Part shown: positions 1 through 6,668 of the stretch, piece after piece
Position numbering within the stretch: the first letter of the stretch is position 1
Layout: each line of letters begins with the position of its first letter
Assembly: GCA_018623675.1 (NCBI GenBank)
Contig: JAAZVJ010000008.1
Coordinates: 1 to 14,337 of the forward strand
Length of the DNA: 14,337 nt
Direction of reading: 5' to 3'
Source: Synechococcus sp. HW_metabat.54
Lineage (GTDB): Bacteria > Cyanobacteriota > Cyanobacteriia > PCC-6307 > Cyanobiaceae
Translations under genes and position numbers: made by a program
The notes under the pieces: generated by a model
What the model was told of the DNA's origin: nothing
What the model saw: only the letters and a program-made list of their open reading frames with translations
The model's database searches: none

Positions 1-792
1 CAGGGCTGGCGCCTCGATCCGATCCTCCAATTCGGACAGTTCCTGCTCGCCAGCACCACCGTTTTCTTTGCTTACGAAAGCGTGCGGCTGCGGGGTGTTT
101 CGACTGAGCAAGCCCGCCGCTCGGCCTATTTCGATGATGAGCCGGCTCCATCCCGTGGGCCTGCGGGCGGCCTGAATGGGGGATGGGATTCCTCCTACGA
201 CCGCTTTGATGAACCCCAACCGGTACGTCGTCGCTTCCAAGGCAGCTCCGACGATGACTACGGGCAAGCCGAGGGCAATGACCGTGACCTTTACAGGCCC
301 CGTCGGGCGTCCAGAGCTGCGATTCCAGAACAAGCTGCCAGCCGTCGCAGTGGACGGGATGAGGCTTCAGGTAATTGGGACGAGCGAAACGAACAGGAGC
401 GGCGCATGGCCCGCTTCGGTCGTCGCGACGACGCCTCCGACAACCGCCCCAACTTCGGAGAACGACGCAGCCAACGCCAGGAGCAACGCCGCGGCAGCCG
501 ACCAAGCCCGAGCAGAAGTGATGAAGGCATGCGTCCCCCAGGCAGGAACCAGGAAGCCGCCCGCTCGGAGTCCCAGGCGGGAGTTCCCCAAGGCACACCA
601 ATGCGCCAAACACCGGAAGACGCCGCCTTCTCCCCATCAGCCCGCAATGGCCGTGCAGCATCCGCGGCTGCACCGCCCTCTCGTATGGACCGTTCCCCGT
701 CCACACGACCCGAGACCGGCAACAACGGGGCAAGTCGTCCGGCACCCCGTAGCTCCCGCCCACGCGACAACAGCTCACGCTTCGACGACTAA
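1..792 (+). CDS. ycf66: Ycf66 family protein, 3' part
   Basis: The reading frame is open from the first base, so the gene starts upstream of the window; 263 residues are visible. The first 27 or so finish a hydrophobic domain (LQFGQFLLASTTVFFAYESV), which resembles the end of the membrane domain of the Ycf66 family of cyanobacteria and chloroplasts, whose exact function is unknown. The remaining roughly 235 residues form a hydrophilic tail rich in Arg, Ser, Pro, Gly, Asp and Gln, with no predicted fold that I can see; it is probably disordered. Several GTG codons lie inside the frame, for example at 82, but the in-frame upstream sequence continues the membrane segment, so they are not starts. 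The two lipoprotein genes follow 22 bases downstream on the same strand and may be co-transcribed. The family call rests on the short membrane segment plus the long tail. Confidence 0.72.
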   Translation, partial: QGWRLDPILQFGQFLLASTTVFFAYESVRLRGVSTEQARRSAYFDDEPAPSRGPAGGLNGGWDSSYDRFDEPQPVRRRFQGSSDDDYGQAEGNDRDLYRPRRASRAAIPEQAASRRSGRDEASGNWDERNEQERRMARFGRRDDASDNRPNFGERRSQRQEQRRGSRPSPSRSDEGMRPPGRNQEAARSESQAGVPQGTPMRQTPEDAAFSPSARNGRAASAAAPPSRMDRSPSTRPETGNNGASRPAPRSSRPRDNSSRFDD

Positions 793-814
793 AGGCAACT
801 AAGGCAAAGGCGTC

Positions 815-1369
815 ATGGGTCGCGTCGCTGCCATTGCCCGCCTCAGCGCACGCGGCGTCGTTGCCGTTGGGGTTCTCTTTGCCATCCAGGCCTGTGGCCC
901 TGATGCACGCCGAGCTCCAGGTGGCCTCATGGAGCGTCAGCAAACCGATCCTGCCGTGAGTGGGAACGGCGCTGTCTTGGCCTTGATCGTTGATCAACGT
1001 GGACGACCCACCGTGCAGTTGCGTGATCTGCGCAGCGGACAACCCCTTCCTCTCCGCCACCTCAACGGCCAGCAACCGCATAGCTCACCATCCCTGAGCT
1101 GGAATGGGCGATACCTGGCTGTGATTACCCAACGGGGCAATCGGCGCATGGCCCTGATTGAAGATCGACTCACAGGACGCGCCCATCCCATTCGGCCTCC
1201 CGGCAATCACGATCCGATCGGCCTCAGCCTCGCTCCCGACGCACAACGGTTGGCCTTGCAGGTGGCTGATCGAGGGCGCTGGCGCGTGGAGATGTTGGAC
1301 CTCAGCGGCTTGCTGGAGCCTGACCGCCCAGGGGGCCTTCGCATGACCACGCCCCAGGAGGGTTCATGA
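815..1369 (+). CDS. TolB/PD40-like repeat lipoprotein, first of a tandem pair
   Basis: This is a 184-residue protein. A basic N-terminus (MGRVAAIARLSARG) leads into a hydrophobic stretch ending AIQAC, with Cys27 as the likely lipidated residue, so export and membrane anchoring are probable. The rest holds about three repeats of the PD40/TolB beta-propeller type: near residues 47-80 (VSGNGAVLALIV...VQLRDLRSG), 92-122 (SLSWNGRYLAVITQRG...) and 135-167 (LSLAPDAQRLALQV...VEMLDLSG). Three repeats are too few for a closed propeller alone. The start follows an AAGGC-like stretch about 8 bases upstream. Its stop overlaps the start of the next gene, which has the same layout. Function is unknown; annotations of such proteins as a TolB or biopolymer transporter component are based only on the repeats. 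Confidence 0.75.
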   Translation: MGRVAAIARLSARGVVAVGVLFAIQACGPDARRAPGGLMERQQTDPAVSGNGAVLALIVDQRGRPTVQLRDLRSGQPLPLRHLNGQQPHSSPSLSWNGRYLAVITQRGNRRMALIEDRLTGRAHPIRPPGNHDPIGLSLAPDAQRLALQVADRGRWRVEMLDLSGLLEPDRPGGLRMTTPQEGS

Positions 1370-1869
1370 AGCGATTCCGGCCGAGGCGATTCACCCTGAA
1401 GGCGCTGCTGCTGTTGCCAGGCCTGCTGGCATCTGGATGTTCCGGCGACAGCATCCGCCCGCTCCCCTCCCTGAACGGCTCCCTGGAGCGAAGCAGTGAT
1501 GCACGCCGCGAACCATCCCTTGCACAGGGTTGGCTCGCCACGGTGGCCAGCAGAAACGGCCGGGAGCGGGTGGAACTGGTGGACCTGCGCAATGGCACAC
1601 CCGTACCGACGCCTGGCTTAAATCGAGCCGATGCCCAACCGGTGAGCATCAGCCTCAGCGGCGATGGTGAACGGCTGGCACTGGTCCAGCAACGGGAAGG
1701 ACGCACGGAACTGATGCTTTATCGCCGCAATGCCGACGTACTACAGCGCCTCGCCATCGATCCACCTGGGGTGCCACGCCAAGTGAGCCTCAGTGGCGAC
1801 GGCCGTGTGCTGGCAGTGCAAATCAGTCGAGGAGGCCGTTGGGACGTGGATATCGTCCGCTTGCCCTGA
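1366..1869 (+). CDS. TolB/PD40-like repeat lipoprotein, second of a tandem pair
   Basis: This is a 167-residue protein starting at an ATG inside the ATGA overlap with the previous gene. A strong AGGAGG Shine-Dalgarno lies at 1356-1361, so the two are almost certainly translationally coupled. The N-terminus is basic (MKRFRPRRF), then hydrophobic, ending LLASGC with Cys25 as the probable lipid-modified residue. After a variable linker come three PD40-like repeats: WLATVASRNGRERVELVDL (about 52-70), ISLSGDGERLALVQQREGRT (about 91-110) and VSLSGDGRVLAVQISRGGRW (about 140-159). The architecture copies that of the preceding gene, pointing to an old tandem duplication. The gene ends 3 bases before the convergent hli gene. 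The specific role is unknown; a periplasmic or membrane-surface binding scaffold is the most I would infer. Confidence 0.77.
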   Translation: MKRFRPRRFTLKALLLLPGLLASGCSGDSIRPLPSLNGSLERSSDARREPSLAQGWLATVASRNGRERVELVDLRNGTPVPTPGLNRADAQPVSISLSGDGERLALVQQREGRTELMLYRRNADVLQRLAIDPPGVPRQVSLSGDGRVLAVQISRGGRWDVDIVRLP

Positions 1870-1878
1870 ACTTCAGGG
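1864..1878. terminator. Short hairpin spanning two convergent stop codons
   Basis: The sequence CCCTGA-ACT-TCAGGG is a 6-bp inverted repeat with a 3-base spacer. The left arm contains the TGA of the second lipoprotein gene and the right arm contains the reverse complement of the hli TGA. There is no T tract on either side, so termination by this hairpin is only possible, not shown. Three of the base pairs follow automatically from two facing TGA codons. Confidence 0.35.
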
Positions 1879-2088
1879 AATCAGACCCGCCCAATGCAGG
1901 AAGGTGTCGTGGCAAAGCGCTTCCACCACCAGCACTGCGGCAAAACCCACCATGGCGAAACGGCCGTTAACCCGCTCGGCGTAACCGCTCCAGCCAAAGG
2001 CGGGCACATCGGATGTGGTGGCACTGGTGGTGGGGGTTGAGCCTTCGGCAGCCTGCTTCGGGGTCGCTTCGGTACTGCTGCTGGTCAT
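1873..2088 (-). CDS. hli: High-light-inducible protein (HLIP, chlorophyll a/b-binding-like)
   Basis: This 71-residue protein has a Ser/Thr-rich N-terminus of about 28 residues followed by FGWSGYAERVNGRFAMVGF and a hydrophobic helix to about residue 58. The ExxNGRxAMxGF signature (Glu38, Asn41, Arg43) is the chlorophyll-binding motif of one-helix LHC-like proteins. In cyanobacteria these bind chlorophyll and carotenoid in the thylakoid, associate with photosystem assembly intermediates and dissipate excess energy. The C-terminus LHWAGLIP is typical of picocyanobacterial HLIPs. The ATG at 2088 lies only 9 bases beyond the stop of the ABC transporter gene, and I see no strong Shine-Dalgarno, so expression may depend on read-through or coupling, or on a promoter inside the transporter gene. 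The family call is firm; the subtype is not assigned. Confidence 0.92.
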   Translation of the reverse strand: MTSSSTEATPKQAAEGSTPTTSATTSDVPAFGWSGYAERVNGRFAMVGFAAVLVVEALCHDTFLHWAGLIP

Positions 2089-2097
2089 CCGCCCGGC

Positions 2098-4125
2098 TCA
2101 AGAATGACCAAAGTCATAGCTGGCGGCGGGGAGCAATTGCCAGCCTCCCTGTCCATTCAGCTCCAGAACCAGGTCATGGAACGAGGCCAGGGTGGGGCGG
2201 TGACCAACGCTGACCACCGCCATCTCGCGTTCCACCAAGAGCCCATACAGATGACGCTCGGTGCTCACATCGAGAGCGCTGGTGGCTTCATCCAGCACCA
2301 CAACCTTGGGAGCATTGAGCAGAAGACGGGCAAAAGCCAAACGTTGCTGCTCTCCCAGTGACAGCAGGCGAGGCCAGTCTTGCTTCACATCAAAGGAGGG
2401 ATAGCGCTCCAACACCGACTGCAACTGCACCTCCTGGAGTACAGACCGCAGATGGTCGTCACTGAAGCGGTCGCAATCGAGGGGATAACAGAGCTGCTCC
2501 CGCAATGAGCCCAAGGTCATGTACGGGCGCTGGGGAATAAACAACAGCTCTCCAGAGGGGGGTGTCGAGACCGAGCCAGTCGGGGAAGCCCAGAGACCAC
2601 TAATGACACGCAACAGTGAGGTTTTTCCGCATCCCGAAGGACCGACCACCAGAAGTCGCTGACTTGCGGAAAGACTGAGATTGAGATCGCGCGCAAGCAG
2701 GCGGTCAGAAAATGGAGTTTTAACCGCAGCTCCTTTCAGAACAATCGAGTTTGCCGGCGTGACATCAGAGAAAAAATCTCCATACTCATCACGGTCAATA
2801 TGAGAGATATTGGATTGAAATCCCTCAAGACGCCCAACCGAAGCAGAGAATCTCGCAAGATCTTCGATTTTGTAGACGATAAAAAACAGCGAGTTCTCAA
2901 CGAGGCTGTAGGCAACGTTGGCCTGAGAGAAACCGCCATAATCCATTTCACCCGAAAGAATCGGCGCGATCAAGATCAGATAAGGAACAAAATTACTTCC
3001 ATAGATACCGACCCTTTGAAGCATCTTCAAGAGAGCTTCCCAGATGATCAACAAATCGAAGTTCTGAATCACAGTGCGGAGCCTGCGCCCCACCTCACGC
3101 GACTCCTCAGGCTCACCCGAATAGAAAGCGATGGATTCAGAATTATTTCTGACATGCACCAACCCATAACGAAAATCAGCCTCATATCGAAGCTGGTTCG
3201 TATTGATTGCGGCCAGTCGGCGCCCCGCAAAAACCATTACACCAGAGATGATCGCCGCGTAGAAAAAGAGAGCAGTTGCCAGCTCGCCGCTGATCGACCA
3301 AAGGATCGCGATGTTCAGGGAGAACATCAAGATAGAGTCAAAGATATCGAGAGTGAACTTAAGAGCTTCTTTCGTAAAATCCTTGGTGTCATCAGCCATC
3401 CGCTGATCTGGGTTATCAACATCACCACCAGACCCCTCATTGGGGTTCAGAACGTAATAGGCACGATCTTTGAAGTAATCAGAAACAAGACTTGTCGTCA
3501 GCCAGTCTCGCCAAATCAAGCTGAGCTTCGCAGTGAGGTAGAACTGAAATGTTCGAATCGGCAGAGCTGCCATGAAGCAGATGCCATACACCCAAAGGTT
3601 GCGATAACTCAGCTCTGGATTACGGTCAATGAGTGCATTCGTGAGATCGCGAGCGATAAAGGTGATCCCCGCATTGATGCCATTGACTGACAACAGCATC
3701 AAAATGATCACCCCGAGCAGCAGCCAAGGCACCCAACGACGCTGCCGCAAACAACTCCGGAAGAAGTAAAAGCACCCCAGGCCCAGCACAAAAAGCGCAA
3801 CAATCAGCTGCCCCCAGGGGATCAAGCTCAATCCTTCACGGAAAGGGCCAAACGGTGGCAGCGTTGCTAGTGGAGCCGTCCAAAGGAACTGGAGGGAACC
3901 CTGCACTCCGCCGAGATATTGCGCGGTGGACTCGGGCCAAATCGCCCCCAGCACCGCCATCAATCCCGACAACAGAACAAGAACGGTCCCTGCCACACAA
4001 AAAAGCAGGGCAAGCAGCAACAGGGCGAACAACCACCCGTTCGTGGGGGTGTAAGGCAGGAAGTACGGCTGTGACAGTCGACGCAGCCGCGTCAACTGGG
4101 CCCGGAATGATTGCAGGGACGCCAT
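2098..4125 (-). CDS. ABC transporter, fused permease/ATPase, SbmA/BacA-like (ABC_membrane_2)
   Basis: This 675-residue protein has a membrane domain before one nucleotide-binding domain. Hydrophobic segments lie near residues 31-62, 101-122, 131-157, 175-197, 262-300, 375-391 and 402-419. NPDQRMADD at 238-246 matches the EAA-like motif of the ABCD/SbmA permease family. The ATPase domain shows Walker A GPSGCGKT (495-502), Q-loop Gln532, signature LSLGEQQ (588-594), Walker B VVVLDEATSALD (608-619) and H-loop His642; all are intact, so it should hydrolyse ATP. It would work as a homodimer. Related proteins move peptides, cobalamin or fatty acyl compounds; the substrate here cannot be read from sequence. 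The ATG follows a good Shine-Dalgarno (AGGAAGGTG, 4139-4131). HIT lies 52 bases upstream and hli 9 bases downstream on the same strand. Bases 2701-3660 are clearly AT-richer than the rest of the gene. Confidence 0.9.
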   Translation of the reverse strand: MASLQSFRAQLTRLRRLSQPYFLPYTPTNGWLFALLLLALLFCVAGTVLVLLSGLMAVLGAIWPESTAQYLGGVQGSLQFLWTAPLATLPPFGPFREGLSLIPWGQLIVALFVLGLGCFYFFRSCLRQRRWVPWLLLGVIILMLLSVNGINAGITFIARDLTNALIDRNPELSYRNLWVYGICFMAALPIRTFQFYLTAKLSLIWRDWLTTSLVSDYFKDRAYYVLNPNEGSGGDVDNPDQRMADDTKDFTKEALKFTLDIFDSILMFSLNIAILWSISGELATALFFYAAIISGVMVFAGRRLAAINTNQLRYEADFRYGLVHVRNNSESIAFYSGEPEESREVGRRLRTVIQNFDLLIIWEALLKMLQRVGIYGSNFVPYLILIAPILSGEMDYGGFSQANVAYSLVENSLFFIVYKIEDLARFSASVGRLEGFQSNISHIDRDEYGDFFSDVTPANSIVLKGAAVKTPFSDRLLARDLNLSLSASQRLLVVGPSGCGKTSLLRVISGLWASPTGSVSTPPSGELLFIPQRPYMTLGSLREQLCYPLDCDRFSDDHLRSVLQEVQLQSVLERYPSFDVKQDWPRLLSLGEQQRLAFARLLLNAPKVVVLDEATSALDVSTERHLYGLLVEREMAVVSVGHRPTLASFHDLVLELNGQGGWQLLPAASYDFGHS

Positions 4126-4177
4126 GAACTCACCTTCCTGACATCCATTGTGGCGGCTACTCGCAGAAGACGTCTCC

Positions 4178-4519
4178 TCAACCTGGAGGCCACGCCAAAG
4201 GGCGCCCGCCGATCACATGAACGTGGAGATGGAACACGGTTTGCCCGGCTTCAGCGCCGGTGTTGATGACTGTGCGCCAGTGCTCCAGTCCTTCCAACTT
4301 GGCCACCTTGGCCGCCACCAGCAAAAGGTGACCCAAGAGGGCCTGATCATCGTCTGCAGCTTCCCGCAGGCTTTCAATCGGCTTGCGCGGAATCACCAGC
4401 ACGTGCACAGGCCCCTGAGGGGCCACATCCCGAAACGCCAGACAGTGGTCATCGCTGTAGACCTCATCGCAGGGGATGTCTCCCCGCAGGATGCGACCAA
4501 AGATCGTGTCTGCGCTCAT
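4178..4519 (-). CDS. HIT family (HINT-like) nucleotide hydrolase
   Basis: I place the start at the ATG at 4519, giving 113 residues beginning MSADTIFGRILRGDIP, the usual HINT N-terminus; an upstream in-frame extension of 18 residues has no family match. The C-terminal histidine triad is HLHVH (His97, His99, His101), followed by VIGGRPLAWPPG, with the nucleophile at the middle His by family analogy. Enzymes of this group hydrolyse purine nucleoside phosphoramidates and aminoacyl-adenylates in the cytoplasm; the physiological substrate in cyanobacteria is not settled. It is divergent from comM across 80 bases, and the ABC transporter lies 52 bases downstream on the same strand, so HIT, transporter and hli may form one transcript. 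Family is certain. Confidence 0.93.
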   Translation of the reverse strand: MSADTIFGRILRGDIPCDEVYSDDHCLAFRDVAPQGPVHVLVIPRKPIESLREAADDDQALLGHLLLVAAKVAKLEGLEHWRTVINTGAEAGQTVFHLHVHVIGGRPLAWPPG

Positions 4520-4527
4520 AACGCGAG

Positions 4528-4542
4528 CCTGCTCGAAGCAGG
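4528..4542. promoter_or_regulatory. Dyad in the HIT/comM divergent region
   Basis: CCTGCT-CGA-AGCAGG is a perfect 6-bp inverted repeat with a 3-base spacer, 8 bases upstream of the HIT start codon and 57 bases upstream of comM. It could be an operator or a small 5'-leader hairpin of HIT. No promoter boxes are convincing here, so this is a candidate only. Confidence 0.25.
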
Positions 4543-4599
4543 TGTGGAACAGGGATTGAGACAGGCCGGGCATTCACTGAACGCACCGCCCCAATCGCA

Positions 4600-6177
4600 A
4601 TGCTGGCACGCTGCCAAAGCGCTTCCTTGCTTGGCCTTGAGGCCTTCCCCGTCACTGTGGAAGTCGATCTCGCCCCTGGGCTGCCAGGGCTCCAGATCGT
4701 GGGTCTCCCGGATGCAGCAACCCAGGAATCCCGAGAGCGTGTGCGAGCCGCTTTAAGGAACAGCGGCTTTCGCGGTCCGCTGGTGCGCGTTGTCGTCAAT
4801 CTGGCGCCGGCAGATTTGCGCAAAGAAGGACCCGCCTTTGATCTCCCCATCGCCCTGGCCCTGTTGGCAGCCAGTGGGCAGCTCGACGCCCCACTGCTCA
4901 AAGGGCTCTGGTGTGCTGGCGAGCTTGGCCTTGATGGAAGCCTTCGACCCTGCCGAGGGATCCTGGCCCTCGCATCCCTCGCCGCATCACAGGGGGCCGG
5001 CGCCATGGTGGTTCCTGAAGCCAACGCCCAAGAGGCCGAACTGGTGCCCGAGCTCACGGTGCTCTCGGCTGAATCGCTGCAGCACTTGGTGGAACAACTG
5101 CGGGAAGACCACTGCTGCAAGGCCAAAAGGGCACGGCGTCGCCCCCTCCAGCATGCGGTTCCCCAGCAAGCCTCAACGCCAGGCAGGGGAGAAGCGCAGT
5201 GCTTCAGGACTTCACCCGGCCCCATGACAGGTCAGCCGCTCGCCCAAAAAGCTCTGGCCATGGCAGCAGCAGGGGGACACCATCTGCTGCTGGTGGGTCC
5301 TCCAGGCTGCGGGAAAACCCTGCTGGCCCAGCAGCTGCCCCAACTGCTGCCTCCCCTTAGCCCAAAGGAGGCTCTCGAAATCAGCCGCCTGCAATCGATT
5401 GCCGGGGTGCTGCCCCCAGACCAAGGGCTGGTTCGAACGCGACCCTTCCGCGCGCCCCATCACAGCTGCACAGCTGCGGCCTTGCTTGGAGGCGGAACTC
5501 TCCCTCGCCCAGGCGAACTCAGCCTGGCCCATGGTGGAGTGCTGTTCCTGGATGAACTGGCGGAATTCCCCAGAAGGATTCTTGATCAGTTACGCCAACC
5601 CCTCGAAGAGGGCGTGCTGTGGCTGAGCCGCACCCGACTCAAATGTGCATTCCCTTGCAGCATCACGTTGGTGGCTGCCACCAATCCCTGCCCCTGTGGC
5701 TGGCACGGCGACCCTGATCACCCATGCCGCTGTTCGCCACTCCAGCGGCAACGTTATTGGGCTCGCCTTTCCGGTCCCTTGCTCGATCGCATCGATCTAC
5801 AGCTTCGACTCGAACGCTTAAGCAGCAGTGCCATGCGCGCCAGTGTGGACGGATCCTTTCCAGCGAGCCCCATCTCGATCACAGCGGATCAAATTCAAAT
5901 GGCGCGCGATCGAATGACCGCACGAAATCCAGACGGCTGCCTCAATGCCACGCTCACCGCCTCAGCCCTTGGTGAGCACACCAACCTGAAGTCCGCCCTG
6001 CTCGACCGGTGGGAGCGGATCGTGCAGCAACGCAAGCTGAGCGCCAGAAGCGGCCTCAGGGTTTTGCGGGTGGCGCGCACTCTGGCGGACCTGCACAACC
6101 GGGACTGCATCGACAGTGCAGACCTAGCCGAAGCCCTCTGCTTCAGAAGCTTTGACCTGACCAGCGCCGAAACATGA
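4600..6177 (+). CDS. comM: YifB/ComM-type AAA+ ATPase (Mg-chelatase-like)
   Basis: This 525-residue protein has the full ComM/YifB layout. Residues 1-165 form the Lon-protease-like N-terminal domain (LPGLQIVGLPDAATQESRER; NLAPADLRKEGPAFDLPIAL). A variable linker covers about 170-208. The AAA+ domain has Walker A GPPGCGKT (233-240), RPFRAPHHS (281-289), Walker B GGVLFLDEL (312-320) and the family's cysteine cluster NPCPCG...CRC (Cys364, 366, 376, 378). The C-terminal Mg-chelatase-like domain runs from about 425. In naturally transformable bacteria ComM is a hexameric helicase that promotes branch migration of incoming DNA; whether this strain is competent cannot be told here. The ATG at 4600 fits the family N-terminus (MLARCQSASLLGLEAFPV), though I see no Shine-Dalgarno. 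The gene is followed within 3 bases by a hairpin terminator. Confidence 0.93.
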   Translation: MLARCQSASLLGLEAFPVTVEVDLAPGLPGLQIVGLPDAATQESRERVRAALRNSGFRGPLVRVVVNLAPADLRKEGPAFDLPIALALLAASGQLDAPLLKGLWCAGELGLDGSLRPCRGILALASLAASQGAGAMVVPEANAQEAELVPELTVLSAESLQHLVEQLREDHCCKAKRARRRPLQHAVPQQASTPGRGEAQCFRTSPGPMTGQPLAQKALAMAAAGGHHLLLVGPPGCGKTLLAQQLPQLLPPLSPKEALEISRLQSIAGVLPPDQGLVRTRPFRAPHHSCTAAALLGGGTLPRPGELSLAHGGVLFLDELAEFPRRILDQLRQPLEEGVLWLSRTRLKCAFPCSITLVAATNPCPCGWHGDPDHPCRCSPLQRQRYWARLSGPLLDRIDLQLRLERLSSSAMRASVDGSFPASPISITADQIQMARDRMTARNPDGCLNATLTASALGEHTNLKSALLDRWERIVQQRKLSARSGLRVLRVARTLADLHNRDCIDSADLAEALCFRSFDLTSAET

Positions 6178-6179
6178 CA

Positions 6180-6204
6180 AAACCCCTGCCTGTGACAGGG
6201 GTTT
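6180..6204. terminator. Bidirectional intrinsic terminator between comM and the 47-residue gene
   Basis: A perfect 9-bp inverted repeat, AAACCCCTG ... CAGGGGTTT with a 7-base loop, begins 2 bases after the comM stop and ends 10 bases before the stop of the minus-strand 47-residue gene. Reading plus, the stem ends in TTT; reading minus, it ends in TTTT followed by GT. The U tracts are short but present both ways, so it most likely terminates both convergent transcripts. Confidence 0.72.
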
Positions 6205-6214
6205 CACCACAGTG

Positions 6215-6358
6215 TTACTTCGATTTCTCAGGCGCGTCGCGATAGGGCTGCGCACCGATTGGCGGTGGCAGATGCATTTTTTCTTCTCTTGGATTCCCGA
6301 TGGCATGGGACAAGGTGTCCCCAAACCACTGACGGATACTCCTGAGCTTGAAATCCAT
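6215..6358 (-). CDS. Small hypothetical protein (47 residues) downstream of rpsU
   Basis: I do not recognise this gene. The product starts MDFKLRSIRQWFGDTLSHAI and ends with a Pro-rich, charged tail containing GAQPYRDAPEKSK; it is soluble-looking, with an amphipathic N-terminal part and no signal peptide or membrane helix. The frame is open further upstream (to 6412), but the ATG at 6358 has a GGAG Shine-Dalgarno at 6368-6365 with 6-base spacing, the natural start. The stop lies just before the shared terminator with comM, which supports a real 3' end. Upstream, rpsU ends 103 bases away on the same strand, and the intervening leader folds into a long hairpin that includes this Shine-Dalgarno. 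The tidy expression signals argue for a real gene; its role is unknown. Confidence 0.62.
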   Translation of the reverse strand: MDFKLRSIRQWFGDTLSHAIGNPREEKMHLPPPIGAQPYRDAPEKSK

Positions 6359-6413
6359 GGTTGGCTCCCGGCGTCGCTCTTTCAGTCTGAGAACAGAGGA
6401 AGCGGGAGCCAAC
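6359..6413 (-). promoter_or_regulatory. Leader hairpin sequestering the ribosome-binding site of the 47-residue gene
   Basis: On the minus strand the leader contains GTTGGCTCCCG (6413-6403) and its perfect complement CGGGAGCCAAC (6370-6360), an 11-bp GC-rich stem. The enclosed 32 bases can pair further: CTCT-G-TTC (6398-6391) with GAA-AGAG (6383-6377), seven pairs with one bulged G, closing a 7-base loop TCAGACT. The 3' outer arm contains the GGAG Shine-Dalgarno, and the ATG begins 1 base beyond the stem. No U tract follows, so it is not an ordinary terminator. It should hinder ribosome entry unless opened by temperature, a protein, a small RNA or processing. The structure is visible; the regulatory role is inferred. 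Confidence 0.55.
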
Positions 6414-6424
6414 AGGTGGAACTA

Positions 6425-6451
6425 CCGGTTTTTAGGAATTAGCCGAACCGG
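6425..6451 (-). other. Inverted repeat 3' of rpsU
   Basis: CCGGTT (6425-6430) pairs perfectly with AACCGG (6446-6451) around a 15-base AT-rich loop. It starts 10 bases after the rpsU stop on the minus strand. No U run follows, so it may be a weak terminator or an mRNA 3'-end stabiliser for rpsU, or chance. Confidence 0.3.
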
Positions 6452-6461
6452 AAGCGTGAGA

Positions 6462-6632
6462 TCAGCGACGACGACGACGCTGCTGAGCTTTGCGCTTGTA
6501 CTTCTCGATGGGAGTCTCGTGATGACGCAGACGCTTGAGGTCGGCAAAGATTCCAGCCTTGGACACCTGACGCTTAAAGCGACGCAGCGCTGATTCGATG
6601 CCTTCGTTTTCTCCGACCGTGACCTGAGTCAT
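6462..6632 (-). CDS. rpsU: 30S ribosomal protein S21
   Basis: This is a 56-residue reading frame, [20 protein letters not shown] at the N-terminus and [14 protein letters not shown] at the C-terminus. It is the standard bacterial S21: a short beta strand, the [11 protein letters not shown] helix and a very basic tail that contacts 16S rRNA near the anti-Shine-Dalgarno region of the small subunit. The five-Arg tail is coded by a run of near-identical CGT/CGC codons, visible as a CGACGA repeat on the plus strand. The length is a few residues below the commonest bacterial form but normal for cyanobacteria. The ATG lies 63 bases after the DUF3747 gene; a TACATT box about 25 bases upstream could be a -10 element, but I see no convincing -35. 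Inverted repeats lie on both sides. Identity is certain. Confidence 0.96.
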   Translation of the reverse strand: MTQVTVGENEGIESALRRFKRQVSKAGIFADLKRLRHHETPIEKYKRKAQQRRRRR

Positions 6633-6668
6633 GCAACAAGCGTGGTTTCCAGCCCGTCAATGTAGCAA

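Noticed and set aside
176..802. Second plus-strand frame over ycf66 (208 codons)
   Set aside because: Out-of-frame shadow of the low-complexity tail; the in-frame sequence is open from base 1 and continues a membrane segment.
2800..3690. A 296-codon plus-strand open frame opposite the ABC transporter
   Set aside because: It lies wholly antisense to a convincing transporter gene, has no recognisable domain, and owes its length to the base composition of the opposite strand.
4464..5225. A 253-codon minus-strand open frame overlapping comM
   Set aside because: Arg/Ser-rich shadow of the GC-rich comM frame, also colliding with the HIT start; no family features.
6465..6481. CGACGA tandem repeat
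   Set aside because: It simply encodes the poly-Arg tail of ribosomal protein S21.
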